The notes beneath the pieces were generated by a model. The model was given only the letters and a program-made list of their open reading frames with translations, had not been told where the DNA came from and ran no database searches. Below, piece by piece: positions 16,103 to 24,977 of a DNA stretch of 64,000 bases (within the stretch, counting starts at the first letter, position 1; each line of letters opens with the position of its first letter). The position numbers and the translations under genes are program-made. Origin of the DNA: Microvirga sp. 17 mud 1-3 (GTDB taxonomy: Bacteria > Pseudomonadota > Alphaproteobacteria > Rhizobiales > Beijerinckiaceae); the NCBI RefSeq assembly GCF_003151255.1, contig NZ_CP029481.1:3634501-3698500 (forward strand), in the 5' to 3' direction.

Positions 16103-16822
16103 TTAGGCCGCGAGCGCGATGCGCTCGTCGATCTGGCGCGACAGGATGGCCGAGAACTCGTCCGCAAAGCCTTCGAGCCGCGACTGCAGCTTGCCCACCT
16201 CGCTCTGGAGCTTGTTGTAGGCGAGCACCGCCGGGATGGCCGCGAAGAGGCCGATGGCGGTGGCGAACAGCGCCTCCGCGATGCCCGGCGCCACCACGGC
16301 GAGGCTCGTGCTCTTCGAGGCGGCGATGGACGTGAAGGAGTTCATGATGCCGACCACGGTGCCGAAGAGGCCGATATAGGGGCCGGCCGAACCGATGGAG
16401 GCCAGGACCGTCAGCTTGGAATCGAGCCGCTCGACCTCCCGCTGGATCGTCACGTCGAGCACCTTGTCGATGCGCTGGGACAGGCTCTGGAAGGAGCGGC
16501 CCGAACCTTCGAAGGAGCGCTTCCATTCCCGCATGGCGGCGACGAACACGGCCGCAAGGCCCGAAGCCGGGCGGCTCTGGAGGGAGCGGAACAGCTCCTC
16601 GAGGGACTGGCCCGACCAGAACACCTCCTCGAACTTGTCCATGGACCGCTTGGTGCGGGCATAAAGCAGGGTCTTGTCGATAATGATGGCCCAGCACCAG
16701 ACGGAGGCGCCGAGAAGGCCCAGCATGACGAGCTTGACGATGAAATGAGCCTGCCAGAACAGGCCGAAAAGGGACATGTCGTGGGCCACAGGGACTGCCT
16801 GGGCCACATCCGCCGGATTCAT
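16103..16822 (-). CDS. tolQ: Tol-Pal system protein TolQ
   Basis: MotA/TolQ/ExbB-family proton channel, 239 residues. Three membrane helices at about 26-47, 145-168 and 180-203 surround the conserved IGSAGPYIGLFGTVVGIMNS segment. The ATG at 16822 has AAGGA eight bases upstream; the frame is open for 40 more codons but they look non-coding. It is the first gene of tolQRAB. Upstream lies a 510-bp divergent intergenic region where TCGACA and TGATAC, 17 bp apart on the minus strand near 16890-16920, are a possible promoter. Confidence 0.97.
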   Translation of the reverse strand: MNPADVAQAVPVAHDMSLFGLFWQAHFIVKLVMLGLLGASVWCWAIIIDKTLLYARTKRSMDKFEEVFWSGQSLEELFRSLQSRPASGLAAVFVAAMREWKRSFEGSGRSFQSLSQRIDKVLDVTIQREVERLDSKLTVLASIGSAGPYIGLFGTVVGIMNSFTSIAASKSTSLAVVAPGIAEALFATAIGLFAAIPAVLAYNKLQSEVGKLQSRLEGFADEFSAILSRQIDERIALAA

Positions 16823-17332
16823 GATTCGCGTCCTTGCTCCTCGAGCAGCCCGGAAACGGGCCCACCGCATTCGTAGGAAAATCTTGTGCGTATCATTGTT
16901 CGTTCGCGCCCGAATCTGTCGAAAATAAGGGCGTACGCCCATGGGCCGCCGATCTTCCCGGTCCGTTACATGTTAAGCACAGAGTAAGGTTAAGGCTTGG
17001 TTTAAGGGGGATTTCGCGCCCGCCCGCCGCACCCTCTCCGAACGAGCTGCGACGCTTCGCCTTAGAGGAGAACCTCATGCCGGGACCGGGCTGGGCTTCA
17101 GTCGGTCCCCGCGGCCCGAAGCCTTGCGTGGAGCCGGTCTGACCGGACAAGACCCTGGAGGCAGGCGCTCACATCGCCTTGCTGGATAAGCGCGGGGTAA
17201 GTCAGGGAATGGAAGGCACGGCTGCTTTCCGAAATCATCATCTAGCCGCCCCAGGGACTTGCGGCAAGCCCCCCATCATGCGCCATGAATCCCGCCCTCA
17301 ATTCGAATCACGGATGAGAGGGAGCAGGAAAA
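16823..17332. other. Divergent intergenic region (tolQ / UGT-type glycosyltransferase)
   Basis: 510 bases without a supportable gene. It contains several TTAA motifs near 16973-17005 in near-CtrA spacing (TTAA-N7-GTAA and TTAA-N8-TTAA) and a weak minus-strand promoter candidate for tolQ. Short open frames here have no ribosome sites and no recognisable product. Confidence 0.6.
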
Positions 17333-18559
17333 ATGCGCATTCTGTTATCGACCTATGGGTCGCGCGGAGACGTCCAGCCGCTGGCAGGGCTCGGCCTCGC
17401 GCTGCAGGCGCTCGGCGTCGAGGTGCTGGTCTCCGCACCGGCCGATGCCGAGTTCGTGGAACTCCTGGACCGGGTGGGCCTGCCCCTGGCGCCGGCCTTC
17501 ATGCCCGTGCGCCAGTGGATCGAGACAGCGAAGCTCTCGGGGGAAAGGCTGCCCCGGCTCGCAGCCCGGATGGTCCCGGCTCAATTCGACGCGATCACGG
17601 CCGCGGCCAAGGGCTGCGACGCCATCGTGGCGACAGGCCTGTTCCCGTCCACGGCCGCCGCGCAATCGGCCGCCGAGGTGCTGGGCATCCCCTTCGTCCT
17701 CGCGACCTTCTGCCCGCTCATCCTGCCGTCGCCGCACCATCCGCCCATGCCCTATCCCGGCTGGCCGCACCCGCCCGGAATGACCGACAATCTGGCCCTA
17801 TGGGCATTCAATGCCCAGGCGATGGACGCCCTGTTCGGCGAGGCGGTCAACGCGCACCGAGCCACGGTCGGCCTGCCCACGCTCGCCCATGTTCGCGACC
17901 ATGTCATTACGCGCCGCCCCTGGCTCGCGTCGGACCCGGTTCTCAGCCCCTGGCAGCCGAACGACCTCATTGATGCCGTACAGACCGGCGCCTGGATCCT
18001 GCCGGATCGGCGTCCGCTCCCGACGGAACTGGAGGCGTTCCTCGATGCGGGCGAACCTCCGGTCTATGTGGGCTTCGGCAGCATGGCCATGCAGGCCGCG
18101 CCGGATGCGGCCCGCGACGCAATCGCGGCGGTCCGCTCGCAGGGCCGCCGCGTGATCCTCGCCCAGGGTTGGGCCAACCTGACGCGGATCGACGACCGGG
18201 ACGATTGCCTTGCGGTCGGCGAGGTCAATCAGCAGGCGCTGTTCGGCCGGGTCGCGGCCGTCGTGCACCATGGCGGCGCAGGCACGACAACGGCGGCCGC
18301 GCGCGCCGGAGCGCCTCAGGTGGTGGTGCCCCAGGTGGCCGACCAGCCCTATTGGGCCCGCCGCGTGGCCGATCTGGGCATCGGAGCCGCCCATGACGGT
18401 CCGGTCCCGACCGTCGAGTCCCTGTCGGCGGCGCTCAAGGCAGCGCTTGCCCCCGAGACCCGCAAGCGGGCAGCCGCAACCGCAAGCACGATCTACCCGG
18501 ACGGCGCAAAGCTCGCTGCGGACAGGCTCGTTGCTGCAATCAACGGGAAGGAGCTTTAG
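17333..18559 (+). CDS. UGT-family (GT1) glycosyltransferase
   Basis: Transfers a sugar from a UDP-sugar to a small lipophilic acceptor. The 408 residues show both Rossmann-like halves of a GT-B enzyme: the N-terminal RILLSTYGSRGDVQPLAGLG typical of the sterol/macrolide glucosyltransferase group, and the C-terminal donor-binding VHHGGAGTTTAAARAGAPQ followed by VPQVADQPYWARRV. GGGAGCAGG lies just upstream of the ATG. It is the only plus-strand gene between ybgC and tolQ and probably has its own promoter in the 510-bp upstream gap. The acceptor (sterol-like, hopanoid, flavonoid or lipid) cannot be told from sequence. Confidence 0.88.
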   Translation: MRILLSTYGSRGDVQPLAGLGLALQALGVEVLVSAPADAEFVELLDRVGLPLAPAFMPVRQWIETAKLSGERLPRLAARMVPAQFDAITAAAKGCDAIVATGLFPSTAAAQSAAEVLGIPFVLATFCPLILPSPHHPPMPYPGWPHPPGMTDNLALWAFNAQAMDALFGEAVNAHRATVGLPTLAHVRDHVITRRPWLASDPVLSPWQPNDLIDAVQTGAWILPDRRPLPTELEAFLDAGEPPVYVGFGSMAMQAAPDAARDAIAAVRSQGRRVILAQGWANLTRIDDRDDCLAVGEVNQQALFGRVAAVVHHGGAGTTTAAARAGAPQVVVPQVADQPYWARRVADLGIGAAHDGPVPTVESLSAALKAALAPETRKRAAATASTIYPDGAKLAADRLVAAINGKEL

Positions 18560-18593
18560 GGCTCAGGGAGCGGGACAGGCCGGAATCGGCGGC

Positions 18594-19070
18594 TTAAGCT
18601 GGTTCCCCCAGAGCGGCGCGCAGGTGATCGGGAATCCGCACGGCGCGCCCGTTTCGGACCGCCGCCACCGTCACCTCGGCGGTGACGAGAACGTCCTCGC
18701 CCCGGCGGACCTCCTGGAAAAGGGTCATGGAAGCGCCGCGCATGTCCTTAGGGCGGGTCACGACCGTCAGCACGTCGTCCATGAGGGCCGCGCCGAGGAA
18801 ATCGATCACCATCTTGCGGACCACGAAGGCCAGCCCGCCCATCTGGGCATGGAGATCCGACTGGGCTACCTCGGCGGCCCGGAGCAGCTCCGTGCGCCCG
18901 CGCTCCATGAAGCGGAGATAGCTGGCGTGATAGACCCGCGCGGAAAAATCCGTGTCTTCGTAATAGACCCGGATGGGGAGGATATGGGTGCCGCCCTGGA
19001 GATGGCCCGAGAGAGCGCCGCCCTGGCCCTCTCCACGAGGGGAAGGGGAAGTCTCGCGCGTGTCATTCAT
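18594..19070 (-). CDS. ybgC: Tol-Pal-associated acyl-CoA thioesterase YbgC
   Basis: Hot-dog-fold thioesterase that hydrolyses acyl-CoA or acyl-ACP near the membrane. The catalytic Asp41 lies in [17 protein letters not shown], followed by the family stretch [11 protein letters not shown]. The start ATG at 19070 overlaps the ruvB stop by eight bases (ATGAATGA), which fixes it. The N-terminal ~28 residues (with [11 protein letters not shown]) are longer than usual and read like a translated intergenic palindrome. The gene closes the yebC-ruvCAB-ybgC unit. In most relatives tolQ follows directly; here a plus-strand glycosyltransferase intervenes. Confidence 0.92.
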   Translation of the reverse strand: MNDTRETSPSPRGEGQGGALSGHLQGGTHILPIRVYYEDTDFSARVYHASYLRFMERGRTELLRAAEVAQSDLHAQMGGLAFVVRKMVIDFLGAALMDDVLTVVTRPKDMRGASMTLFQEVRRGEDVLVTAEVTVAAVRNGRAVRIPDHLRAALGEPA

Positions 19071-20115
19071 CGTCGGCCCCGTTGAACAGCCCGAACTGGG
19101 CGGCGGTCTCCCGGGTGGGCTCGGCGAGGCCGAGATGCCGGAAGGCGTGGGGTGTCAGGACGCGCCCGCGCGGGGTGCGCTGCACGAAGCCTTTCTGGAT
19201 AAGGTAGGGCTCGATGATGTCCTCGATGGCGTCGCGGGGCTCGGAAAGTGCCGCCGCGATGGTCTCGATGCCCACGGGCCCGCCGCCGAAGGACTGGGCG
19301 ACCATGGTCAGGTACTTGCGGTCCATGAGGTCGAGCCCGATGGGATCGACGTCGAGGAGGCGCAGGGACCGGTCCGCCAGCTCGCGGGACACGATCTCGG
19401 CCCCCTCGACGATGGCGAAGTCGCGCACGCGGCGCAGCAGGCGGCCGGCGATGCGCGGCGTGCCGCGGGAGCGACGGGCGATCTCGTTCGCGCCCTCCTC
19501 GCTCATGCTCAGGCCCATCACCCGGGCGCCGCGCCGGACGATGAGCTCAAGCTCGTCGACCGTATAGAATTCGAGCCGGATCGGGATGCCGAAACGGTCG
19601 CGCAGGGGCGTGGTGAGCAGGCCCGCGCGGGTGGTGGCGCCGACCAGGGTGAATTTCGGCAGCTCGATCTTCACAGAACGGGCCGCCGGGCCTTCGCCGA
19701 TGATCAGGTCGAGCTGGTAATCCTCCATGGCCGGATAGAGGATCTCCTCCACGGCCGGGTTGAGCCGGTGGATCTCGTCGATGAAGAGCACGTCCCGCTC
19801 TTCGAGATTGGTGAGCTGGGCCGCGAGGTCCCCGGCCTTGGCGATGACCGGGCCGGAGGTCGAGCGGAAATTGACGCCCAGCTCCCGGGCGACGATCTGT
19901 GCGAGCGTCGTCTTGCCGAGCCCCGGAGGGCCGACGAAGAGCACGTGATCGAGGGCATCGCCCCGGGACTTCGCGGCGTTGATGAAGACTTGGAGGTTCG
20001 CCCGCGCGGCCTTCTGGCCCGTGAAATCGTCGAGCGACAGCGGCCGGATCGACGCCTCGACATCGTCCTCGCGCTTTTCAGGGCTGAGCAGGCGGCGTGA
20101 ATCGGTCAAAGACAC
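19063..20115 (-). CDS. ruvB: Holliday junction ATP-dependent DNA helicase RuvB
   Basis: AAA+ motor that drives branch migration of Holliday junctions on RuvA. Walker [10 protein letters not shown] is at 62-70, Walker B LFIDEIH around Asp113-Glu114, sensor [18 protein letters not shown] near 185-200, and the C-terminal winged helix ends in [20 protein letters not shown] start with GGAAGG three bases upstream. 350 residues fits the family. It overlaps ybgC by eight bases and follows ruvA after 140 bp, which contain a GC-rich palindrome. Confidence 0.98.
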   Translation of the reverse strand: MSLTDSRRLLSPEKREDDVEASIRPLSLDDFTGQKAARANLQVFINAAKSRGDALDHVLFVGPPGLGKTTLAQIVARELGVNFRSTSGPVIAKAGDLAAQLTNLEERDVLFIDEIHRLNPAVEEILYPAMEDYQLDLIIGEGPAARSVKIELPKFTLVGATTRAGLLTTPLRDRFGIPIRLEFYTVDELELIVRRGARVMGLSMSEEGANEIARRSRGTPRIAGRLLRRVRDFAIVEGAEIVSRELADRSLRLLDVDPIGLDLMDRKYLTMVAQSFGGGPVGIETIAAALSEPRDAIEDIIEPYLIQKGFVQRTPRGRVLTPHAFRHLGLAEPTRETAAQFGLFNGADDE

Positions 20116-20227
20116 TTACCTTCCGGCAGAATGAACAGGGGCTCTCCCCTCCACATACGCCATTTTGCACGAGATCAAAACAGGAACGGCGAAAGGTCAC
20201 AGCCCGGCATTCGCCTCTCTTACCAAT

Positions 20228-20256
20228 CCGGGCCCCGGGATGCCACCCGGGCCCCT
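20228..20256. repeat. GC-rich hairpin after ruvA
   Basis: GGGCCCCGGG and CCCGGGCCC flank a short loop directly after the ruvA stop. No T-run follows on either strand, so it is more likely an RNA-stabilising or repeat element than a terminator. Confidence 0.4.
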
Positions 20257-20873
20257 CACCGGGCCAGTTCCCGTAGTCCCAGCCGGATCAAGGTCTTGGC
20301 CTCGGCCTCTTCGCCTGCCTGCTTGAGGGCGGCCGCAACGGCCGCGGAGGCCTGGGCCTGGGGATAGCCGAGATTGACGAGGGCCGAGATCGCGTCCGAG
20401 ACCGGCACCGGCGCGCTTTTGTCCTCCACGGCGCCCGTGAGGCGGATGAGGGCCGGATCGACGGCCGCGAAGGCCGGGGCCTTGTCCTTCAGCTCCGCCA
20501 CGATGCGGGCAGCGAGCTTCGGCCCGACACCGGGGCCGCGGGCCACGGATGCCTTGTCGCCCGTCGCGATGGCGGTCGCGAGCGTGCCGGGATCGAGCAC
20601 CGACAGGATGCCGAGCGCCACCTTGGCGCCTACCCCCTGCACGGTCTGGAGCAGGCGGAACCACTCCCGCTCCGAATCCGACCGGAAGCCGAACAGGCGG
20701 ATCATGTCCTCGCGGACCAGGGTCTCGATGGACAGGACCGCCGCCTCGCCCTGGGGCGGCAGGTTCTGGAGCGTGCGGGAGGAGCAATGGACCACATAGC
20801 CGACCCCATGCACGTCGAGGATCACGAAATCCTCGCCGTAGGAATCGATCACGCCCTTGAGTTTGCCGATCAC
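20256..20873 (-). CDS. ruvA: Holliday junction branch migration protein RuvA
   Basis: Tetrameric junction-binding subunit that loads RuvB. The 205 residues have the N-terminal OB fold ([20 protein letters not shown]), two helix-hairpin-helix motifs ([20 protein letters not shown] and [20 protein letters not shown]), and a C-terminal RuvB-binding helix bundle ([20 protein letters not shown]). GTG start with GGAG six bases upstream. It is separated from ruvC by 138 bp holding two REP-like elements, which breaks the usual tight ruvCA spacing. Confidence 0.97.
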   Translation of the reverse strand: MIGKLKGVIDSYGEDFVILDVHGVGYVVHCSSRTLQNLPPQGEAAVLSIETLVREDMIRLFGFRSDSEREWFRLLQTVQGVGAKVALGILSVLDPGTLATAIATGDKASVARGPGVGPKLAARIVAELKDKAPAFAAVDPALIRLTGAVEDKSAPVPVSDAISALVNLGYPQAQASAAVAAALKQAGEEAEAKTLIRLGLRELAR

Positions 20874-20892
20874 GTTCTTCTCCCCTCCGCCG

Positions 20893-20991
20893 TCATCCCC
20901 GCACAGGCGGAGACATCACCGCCGACGGTGCTCAACCACGTTCTATCCGAGTTTATGGGTTCCGGGCTCGGCTGCGCCGCCTCGGAATGAC
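20893..20991. repeat. REP-like palindromic elements between ruvA and ruvC
   Basis: The first half (CGTCATCCCCGCACAGGCGG...) and the second (GTTTATGGGTTCCGGGCTCG ... CCTCGGAATGAC, 20951-20991) are typical Rhizobiales interspersed palindromes. The second is the same family as the copies at 24820-24862, 24924-24968 and 33122-33163. Confidence 0.7.
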
Positions 20992-21011
20992 AGTGGTGTC
21001 TGTGTAACAAA

Positions 21012-21515
21012 TTAAAGGCTCGCGGCCAAAGCGCGGGCCTTGCGGTGATGGGCGTGGGCGATGGCGATCGCGAGAGCGTCGGCCGCATCCGCTTTCTTGA
21101 ACTCGGCCTTGGGCAGCAGGATCCTGACCATCGCCTGGACCTGATCCTTCTCGGCGTGTCCGACCCCGACCACGGTCTTCTTCACCTGGTTCGCCCCATA
21201 TTCCGCCACCGGAAGCCCGTGCAGGGCCGGGACCAGGAGGGACATGGCGCGGGCCTGGCCGAGCTTGAGAGTGGCCTGGGCGTCCTTATTGACGAAGGTC
21301 TCCTCCACGGCGACCTCGTCCGGGGTCCAGGTCCGGACCACGTCGGTGAGCCGGTCATGGAGCTGCTTGAGGCGGAGCGCCAAATCGAGGTCGCCGTCCG
21401 AGGTCACGACTCCGCAGGCTACGTAGGAGAGCTTGGTTCCCTCGATCGTGATGACGCCCCAGCCCGTGTTGCGCAGGCCGGGGTCGAGGCCGAGAATACG
21501 GACGCGCTCGGTCAA
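21012..21515 (-). CDS. ruvC: Crossover junction endodeoxyribonuclease RuvC
   Basis: RNase-H-fold nuclease that resolves Holliday junctions by paired nicks. Acidic active-site residues are visible: Asp11 in [14 protein letters not shown], Glu in [20 protein letters not shown], and Asp residues in [18 protein letters not shown] near the C-terminus. 167 residues fits. The start is a rare TTG at 21515, with AAGGAGG directly upstream; no ATG or GTG would keep the first catalytic Asp. It begins seven bases after the yebC stop and is clearly in the same operon. Confidence 0.96.
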   Translation of the reverse strand: MTERVRILGLDPGLRNTGWGVITIEGTKLSYVACGVVTSDGDLDLALRLKQLHDRLTDVVRTWTPDEVAVEETFVNKDAQATLKLGQARAMSLLVPALHGLPVAEYGANQVKKTVVGVGHAEKDQVQAMVRILLPKAEFKKADAADALAIAIAHAHHRKARALAASL

Positions 21516-21522
21516 CCCCTCC

Positions 21523-22269
21523 TTACTCCGCCATCTTCTGCATCAGCGTCTCGGACAATTCGAAATTGCCGTAGACGTTCTGCACGTCGTCATGCTCTTC
21601 CAGAGTTTCCATGAGCCGCATGAGCTTCTCGCCGGCCTCGTCGTCGACCGCCACGGGGGTCTGGGGCTTCCAGACGAGCTTCGAGGCCTTGGGCTCCCCG
21701 AACTTCTCCTCCAGCGCCTTGGTGACCTCGTTGAGGGAGCCCTGGTCGCAATAGATCTCGTGGCCGCTCTCGGACGAGACCACGTCGTCGGCGCCAGCCT
21801 CGATAGCGGCTTCCAGCATGGCGTCGGCGGTGGCCGCCTCGGGAGCGAATTCCACGAGCCCGACCCGGTCGAACATGAACGAAACCGCCCCGGTCTCGGC
21901 GAGGTTGCCGCCGCTCTTGGTGAAGTAGGAGCGGATGTCGGAGGCCGTGCGGTTGCGGTTGTCCGTCATGGCCTCGACGATGAGAGCTGCGCCACCCGGG
22001 CCGTAGCCCTCGTAGCGGATCTCCTCATAGTTCTCGCCGTCGTTGCCGGCTGCCTTGTTGATGGCCCGCTGGATGTTGTCCTTGGGCATGTTCTCGGCCC
22101 GGGCAGCGAGGATCGCGGCGCGCAGGCGGGGATTCATGTTGGGATCGGGCATACCCATCTTGGCCGCGACGGTGATTTCGCGGGCGAGCTTGGAAAAGAG
22201 CTTGGAGCGCACCGCATCTGCGCGACCCTTGCGGTGCATAATATTCTTGAACTGTGAATGTCCGGCCAT
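21523..22269 (-). CDS. yebC: YebC/PmpR-family transcriptional/translation regulator (TACO1-like)
   Basis: A 248-residue, three-domain protein of the YebC/TACO1 family. The N-terminal [19 protein letters not shown] is diagnostic; later motifs include [13 protein letters not shown] and [19 protein letters not shown]. Some family members bind promoters, others relieve ribosome stalling, so the role here is open. The ATG is preceded by GGAGG four bases upstream. It heads the minus-strand unit yebC-ruvC-ruvA-ruvB-ybgC; its promoter must lie in the 127-bp gap before exoD. Confidence 0.95.
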   Translation of the reverse strand: MAGHSQFKNIMHRKGRADAVRSKLFSKLAREITVAAKMGMPDPNMNPRLRAAILAARAENMPKDNIQRAINKAAGNDGENYEEIRYEGYGPGGAALIVEAMTDNRNRTASDIRSYFTKSGGNLAETGAVSFMFDRVGLVEFAPEAATADAMLEAAIEAGADDVVSSESGHEIYCDQGSLNEVTKALEEKFGEPKASKLVWKPQTPVAVDDEAGEKLMRLMETLEEHDDVQNVYGNFELSETLMQKMAE

Positions 22270-22396
22270 GGGGCCTCCGCGATCGCGACCGAGGACGTCT
22301 TAACGTTCAAGGGCCCGTCAGGCCGCGGATGTTGACGATAGCGGGCTTATAAAACGCTGAAGCGCCCGAGGCAAAGCCCCCCGGCCTCTCTTTGTT

Positions 22397-23086
22397 CTAG
22401 ATCCCGAACCAGCTCGCCAGTCCTGCCCGGATCAGATGATAGGAGGCGCCGAGGACGGTCACCGTATAGGCCAGGCCCGCGAGGCCGATGAGATACCCTA
22501 AGGTGAGCAGATAGCCGTCCTCCTCCATCACGGCGATGGAGACGATGACGAGGGCGATCGAGGGCGGGAAGTTGGTGCCCGGGAACGGGATCAGCACCGA
22601 GAGCGCCACCAGGAAGGCGAAGAGGCCCACCATCCGGTCCCCGACGACGCTAAAGAGCTGAGGCACCCGTGGCTTGCAGTAGCTTTCCAGCCGGCGCAGC
22701 TTCGGCTCGGCAATGTCGATCAGCTTCTTGAACTTGGACACCGAGACGGAGCGGCGCTTCACGAAGCCCGGCAGCCAGGGATGCCGGTGGCCCAGCATCA
22801 TCTGGATGCCGAAGATCAGCACGGGCGTGCCCACGATTCCGGCGATGCCCGGCGGGGCCGGCACGCAGTTGGGCAGGCTGAACAGGATCAGCACGAAGCC
22901 GAAGGCGCGCTCGCCGAAGGCCTCGATGATCTCGCCGATGGTAATGGTCTCGCCCTGCGCCCGGTCGATCACCGCCCGCAGAACCGCCGAGACGCTCTTG
23001 TGTCCCGCCGCCTCGGGCGCCGTACCGTTCTCACGGACGTCGTCGCGGGGGGCGGCGTGGAGGGTTCGCGGGTCGTCGGCGTTCAC
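22397..23086 (-). CDS. exoD: ExoD-family exopolysaccharide synthesis membrane protein
   Basis: A 229-residue inner-membrane protein of the ExoD family. Visible are the GETITIGEIIEAFGERAFGF segment, the LPNCVPAPPGI loop, and hydrophobic stretches at about 68-92, 135-180 and 190-220. ExoD of Sinorhizobium affects exopolysaccharide production and alkaline tolerance; mechanism unknown. I chose the GTG at 23086 because GGAG is six bases upstream; an ATG at 23116 without a ribosome site would add ten residues. It follows the YmdB-like gene by 62 bp on the same strand. Confidence 0.86.
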   Translation of the reverse strand: MNADDPRTLHAAPRDDVRENGTAPEAAGHKSVSAVLRAVIDRAQGETITIGEIIEAFGERAFGFVLILFSLPNCVPAPPGIAGIVGTPVLIFGIQMMLGHRHPWLPGFVKRRSVSVSKFKKLIDIAEPKLRRLESYCKPRVPQLFSVVGDRMVGLFAFLVALSVLIPFPGTNFPPSIALVIVSIAVMEEDGYLLTLGYLIGLAGLAYTVTVLGASYHLIRAGLASWFGI

Positions 23087-23148
23087 TGGCTTCTCCGTCC
23101 GAAGACAGATGGGCATGGTTTGCGGCAAACCAAGGGTGCGGCCGGCGC

Positions 23149-23970
23149 TTAGTCCCAGAAGCGCGGCCAGGATTCCTCGAGATGGGGACCGATCCGCACG
23201 GCCGCGACGCGCATGGCGAGCCCGGTCCGGTCATCCGTCTCGACCGCGATGCCCGAGAGGGTCCCGTCGCCGAATCCCGGCTCCATCCGCGGCCCCGGCG
23301 TCTTCTGCAGGAAACGGCGGATCGACTCCTCCTTCTGCATCCCGAGGATGGAATCGTAGTCGCCGCACATGCCCGCATCCGACATGTAGGCCGTGCCGCC
23401 GGCGAGCACCCGGTGGTCGGCCGTGGGGACATGGGTGTGGGTGCCCACCACGAGACTGGCGCGGCCGTCGAGGTAATGCCCCATCGCCTCCTTCTCGCTC
23501 GTTGCTTCCGCATGGACGTCGACGATGATCGCATCGGCGACCTGAGCCAGAGGGCATGCGTCGAGCTCCCGGTCCAGCGCCGCGAAGGGATCGTCCAGGG
23601 CATCCATGTAGAGGCGGCCCATGACGTTGACGACGAGCACCCGCTGGCCTGAGGCGGATTCGATGAGGTTGGCGCCCCGCCCCGGCGTGCCGGGCGGATA
23701 GTTCACGGGCCGCAGGAGCCGTGGCTGGCGCTCGATGAAGACCAGGGTCTCGCGCTGGTCCCAGCTGTGGTTGCCGAGCGTGACCGCATCTGCGCCTGCC
23801 TGGATCAGCTCGTCGCAGATCGCCTCGGTGATGCCGAAACCGCCGGCGGAATTCTCCCCGTTGATGACGACGAAATCGAGCCGCCAGCGATCCCTCAACG
23901 CAGGAAGGCGCTCGATGACCGCATTGCGGCCGGAGCGTCCGACCACATCGCCGAGGAAGAGAAGACGCAT
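23149..23970 (-). CDS. YmdB-family metallophosphoesterase
   Basis: A 273-residue calcineurin-like phosphoesterase of the TIGR00282/YmdB family, which in Bacillus hydrolyses 2',3'-cyclic nucleotides. Metal-binding motifs are complete: GDVVGRSGR at 7-15, GENSAGGFG, GNHSWDQR, VDVHAEATSEKEAMG and GTHTHVPTADH. The ATG has AAGGA six bases upstream and starts nine bases after the 5-FCL stop, so the two are co-transcribed; this pairing is conserved in Rhizobiales. Physiological substrate here is unknown. Confidence 0.93.
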   Translation of the reverse strand: MRLLFLGDVVGRSGRNAVIERLPALRDRWRLDFVVINGENSAGGFGITEAICDELIQAGADAVTLGNHSWDQRETLVFIERQPRLLRPVNYPPGTPGRGANLIESASGQRVLVVNVMGRLYMDALDDPFAALDRELDACPLAQVADAIIVDVHAEATSEKEAMGHYLDGRASLVVGTHTHVPTADHRVLAGGTAYMSDAGMCGDYDSILGMQKEESIRRFLQKTPGPRMEPGFGDGTLSGIAVETDDRTGLAMRVAAVRIGPHLEESWPRFWD

Positions 23971-23979
23971 GAGGGGTCC

Positions 23980-24576
23980 TTAAGTCGCTTCGCGGACGGC
24001 CTGCGTCCGGATGAGCTCGGTTTCGGTCACGACGATGTCGAGTGGCCGGTCGTGGGGTTCGGCCGGGACCTCGTCGATCTCCTGAACCGCATAGGCGAGG
24101 CCGATGGTCAAGATGGGATGCTTGTCCGCAAGGGCCGCGATGGCCCGGTCGAAATGCCCCTTGCCGTAGCCGATGCGCCCGCCGCGCCGGTCGAAGGCCA
24201 GGAGCGGCACCAGGAGGGCTGCGGGAAAAACCTCGGGCGCGTCGGGGCCGGGCTCCTGCACGCCGAAGCCCCCCTTTATGAGGACGTCGCCGGGCTGCCA
24301 GAGACGGAAGCTCAAATGCGGATGGCGGATCTGCGACAGGGCGACGTCCTGGCCGCGGGCGACGAGCGCCTCCATGAGCGGACGCGGATCGACCTCGCTG
24401 CGGATCGGCCAATAGGCGCCGACCGGGTTGGCGGCGGCCAGACGGTCGAGATCGAGGGCCTGAGCGGCGATCAGGCGCGCGGCTTGGCGACGAAAGTCCG
24501 CATCCAGGCCGTCGCGGATCGCGAAAGCCTCGCGGCGGAGCCGTTCCTTGCGCTCGGGAAGGGGAAGGGAAACCAT
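23980..24576 (-). CDS. 5-formyltetrahydrofolate cyclo-ligase
   Basis: ATP-dependent enzyme that turns 5-formyl-THF into 5,10-methenyl-THF, returning it to one-carbon metabolism. The nucleotide/folate-binding motif GRIGYGKGHFDRAI is near 145-158 and RKERLRREAFAIRDGL lies at the N-terminus. I use the ATG at 24576 (198 residues); a GTG five codons upstream is also open. In many Proteobacteria the gene for this enzyme (ygfA in E. coli) sits between 6S RNA and other genes behind zapA. The same layout is seen here, with a probable 6S RNA upstream and zapA beyond it. Confidence 0.92.
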   Translation of the reverse strand: MVSLPLPERKERLRREAFAIRDGLDADFRRQAARLIAAQALDLDRLAAANPVGAYWPIRSEVDPRPLMEALVARGQDVALSQIRHPHLSFRLWQPGDVLIKGGFGVQEPGPDAPEVFPAALLVPLLAFDRRGGRIGYGKGHFDRAIAALADKHPILTIGLAYAVQEIDEVPAEPHDRPLDIVVTETELIRTQAVREAT

Positions 24577-24611
24577 GAAGTGCGGAGCCACAAAAGCCGT
24601 CGGAGAAGCGA

Positions 24612-24720
24612 TCCCGGGAACCTACAAAGTAGGTGGGCGCCGTATGTCCCGGTCCACGGACCGGGTCAGGGACAGCTCCCTTCAGGATCGATAAGGCCCC
24701 GGGGAAATGAACTCCTAACG
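24612..24720 (-). ncRNA. ssrS: Probable 6S RNA (SsrS), boundaries approximate
   Basis: On the minus strand between zapA and the cyclo-ligase gene. The 3' half has the alphaproteobacterial 6S signature GGCGCCCACCTAC, three bases, GTAGGTTCCCGGGAT; the ACCTAC/GTAGGT hairpin is the known central-bubble helix. CCCCGGGG near 24700 can pair with TTCCCGGG near 24620 as the closing stem, and CCGGTCC/GGACCGG forms the terminal hairpin. The zapA-6S-cyclo-ligase order is conserved across Proteobacteria. 6S RNA binds sigma-70 RNA polymerase as a promoter mimic. The visible core is about 100 nt, shorter than usual, so the 5' end may lie further upstream (to about 24780). Confidence 0.65.
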
Positions 24721-24819
24721 CGCCCCGCAGCCCCGCCTTCCCTATGTAGGGGTGGAAGGGGCTCGGGGGAAGGGGCAATTTTCGGGAAGCCACATCGGTC
24801 ATACCGGAGCCACTTCACT

Positions 24820-24968
24820 GTCATTCCGGGATGGTCCGCAGGACCATGCCCGGAACCCATAACCGCTGACAATGCAGGGTAAAGCACGGCGGCTGCCACA
24901 GCTCTTCATTCTAACACGCCGGTGTTTATGGGTTCCGGGCTCGGCTCTGCGAGCCGCCCCGGAATGAC
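24820..24968. repeat. Inverted pair of REP-like elements
   Basis: Copy one (24820-24862: GTCATTCCGGG ... CCCGGAACCCATAA) and copy two (24924-24968: GTTTATGGGTTCCGGG ... CCCCGGAATGAC) lie in opposite orientation 61 bp apart, as in bacterial interspersed mosaic elements. Each also folds on itself. They fill the gap between 6S RNA and zapA. Confidence 0.75.
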
Positions 24969-24977
24969 GGCAGCGCC

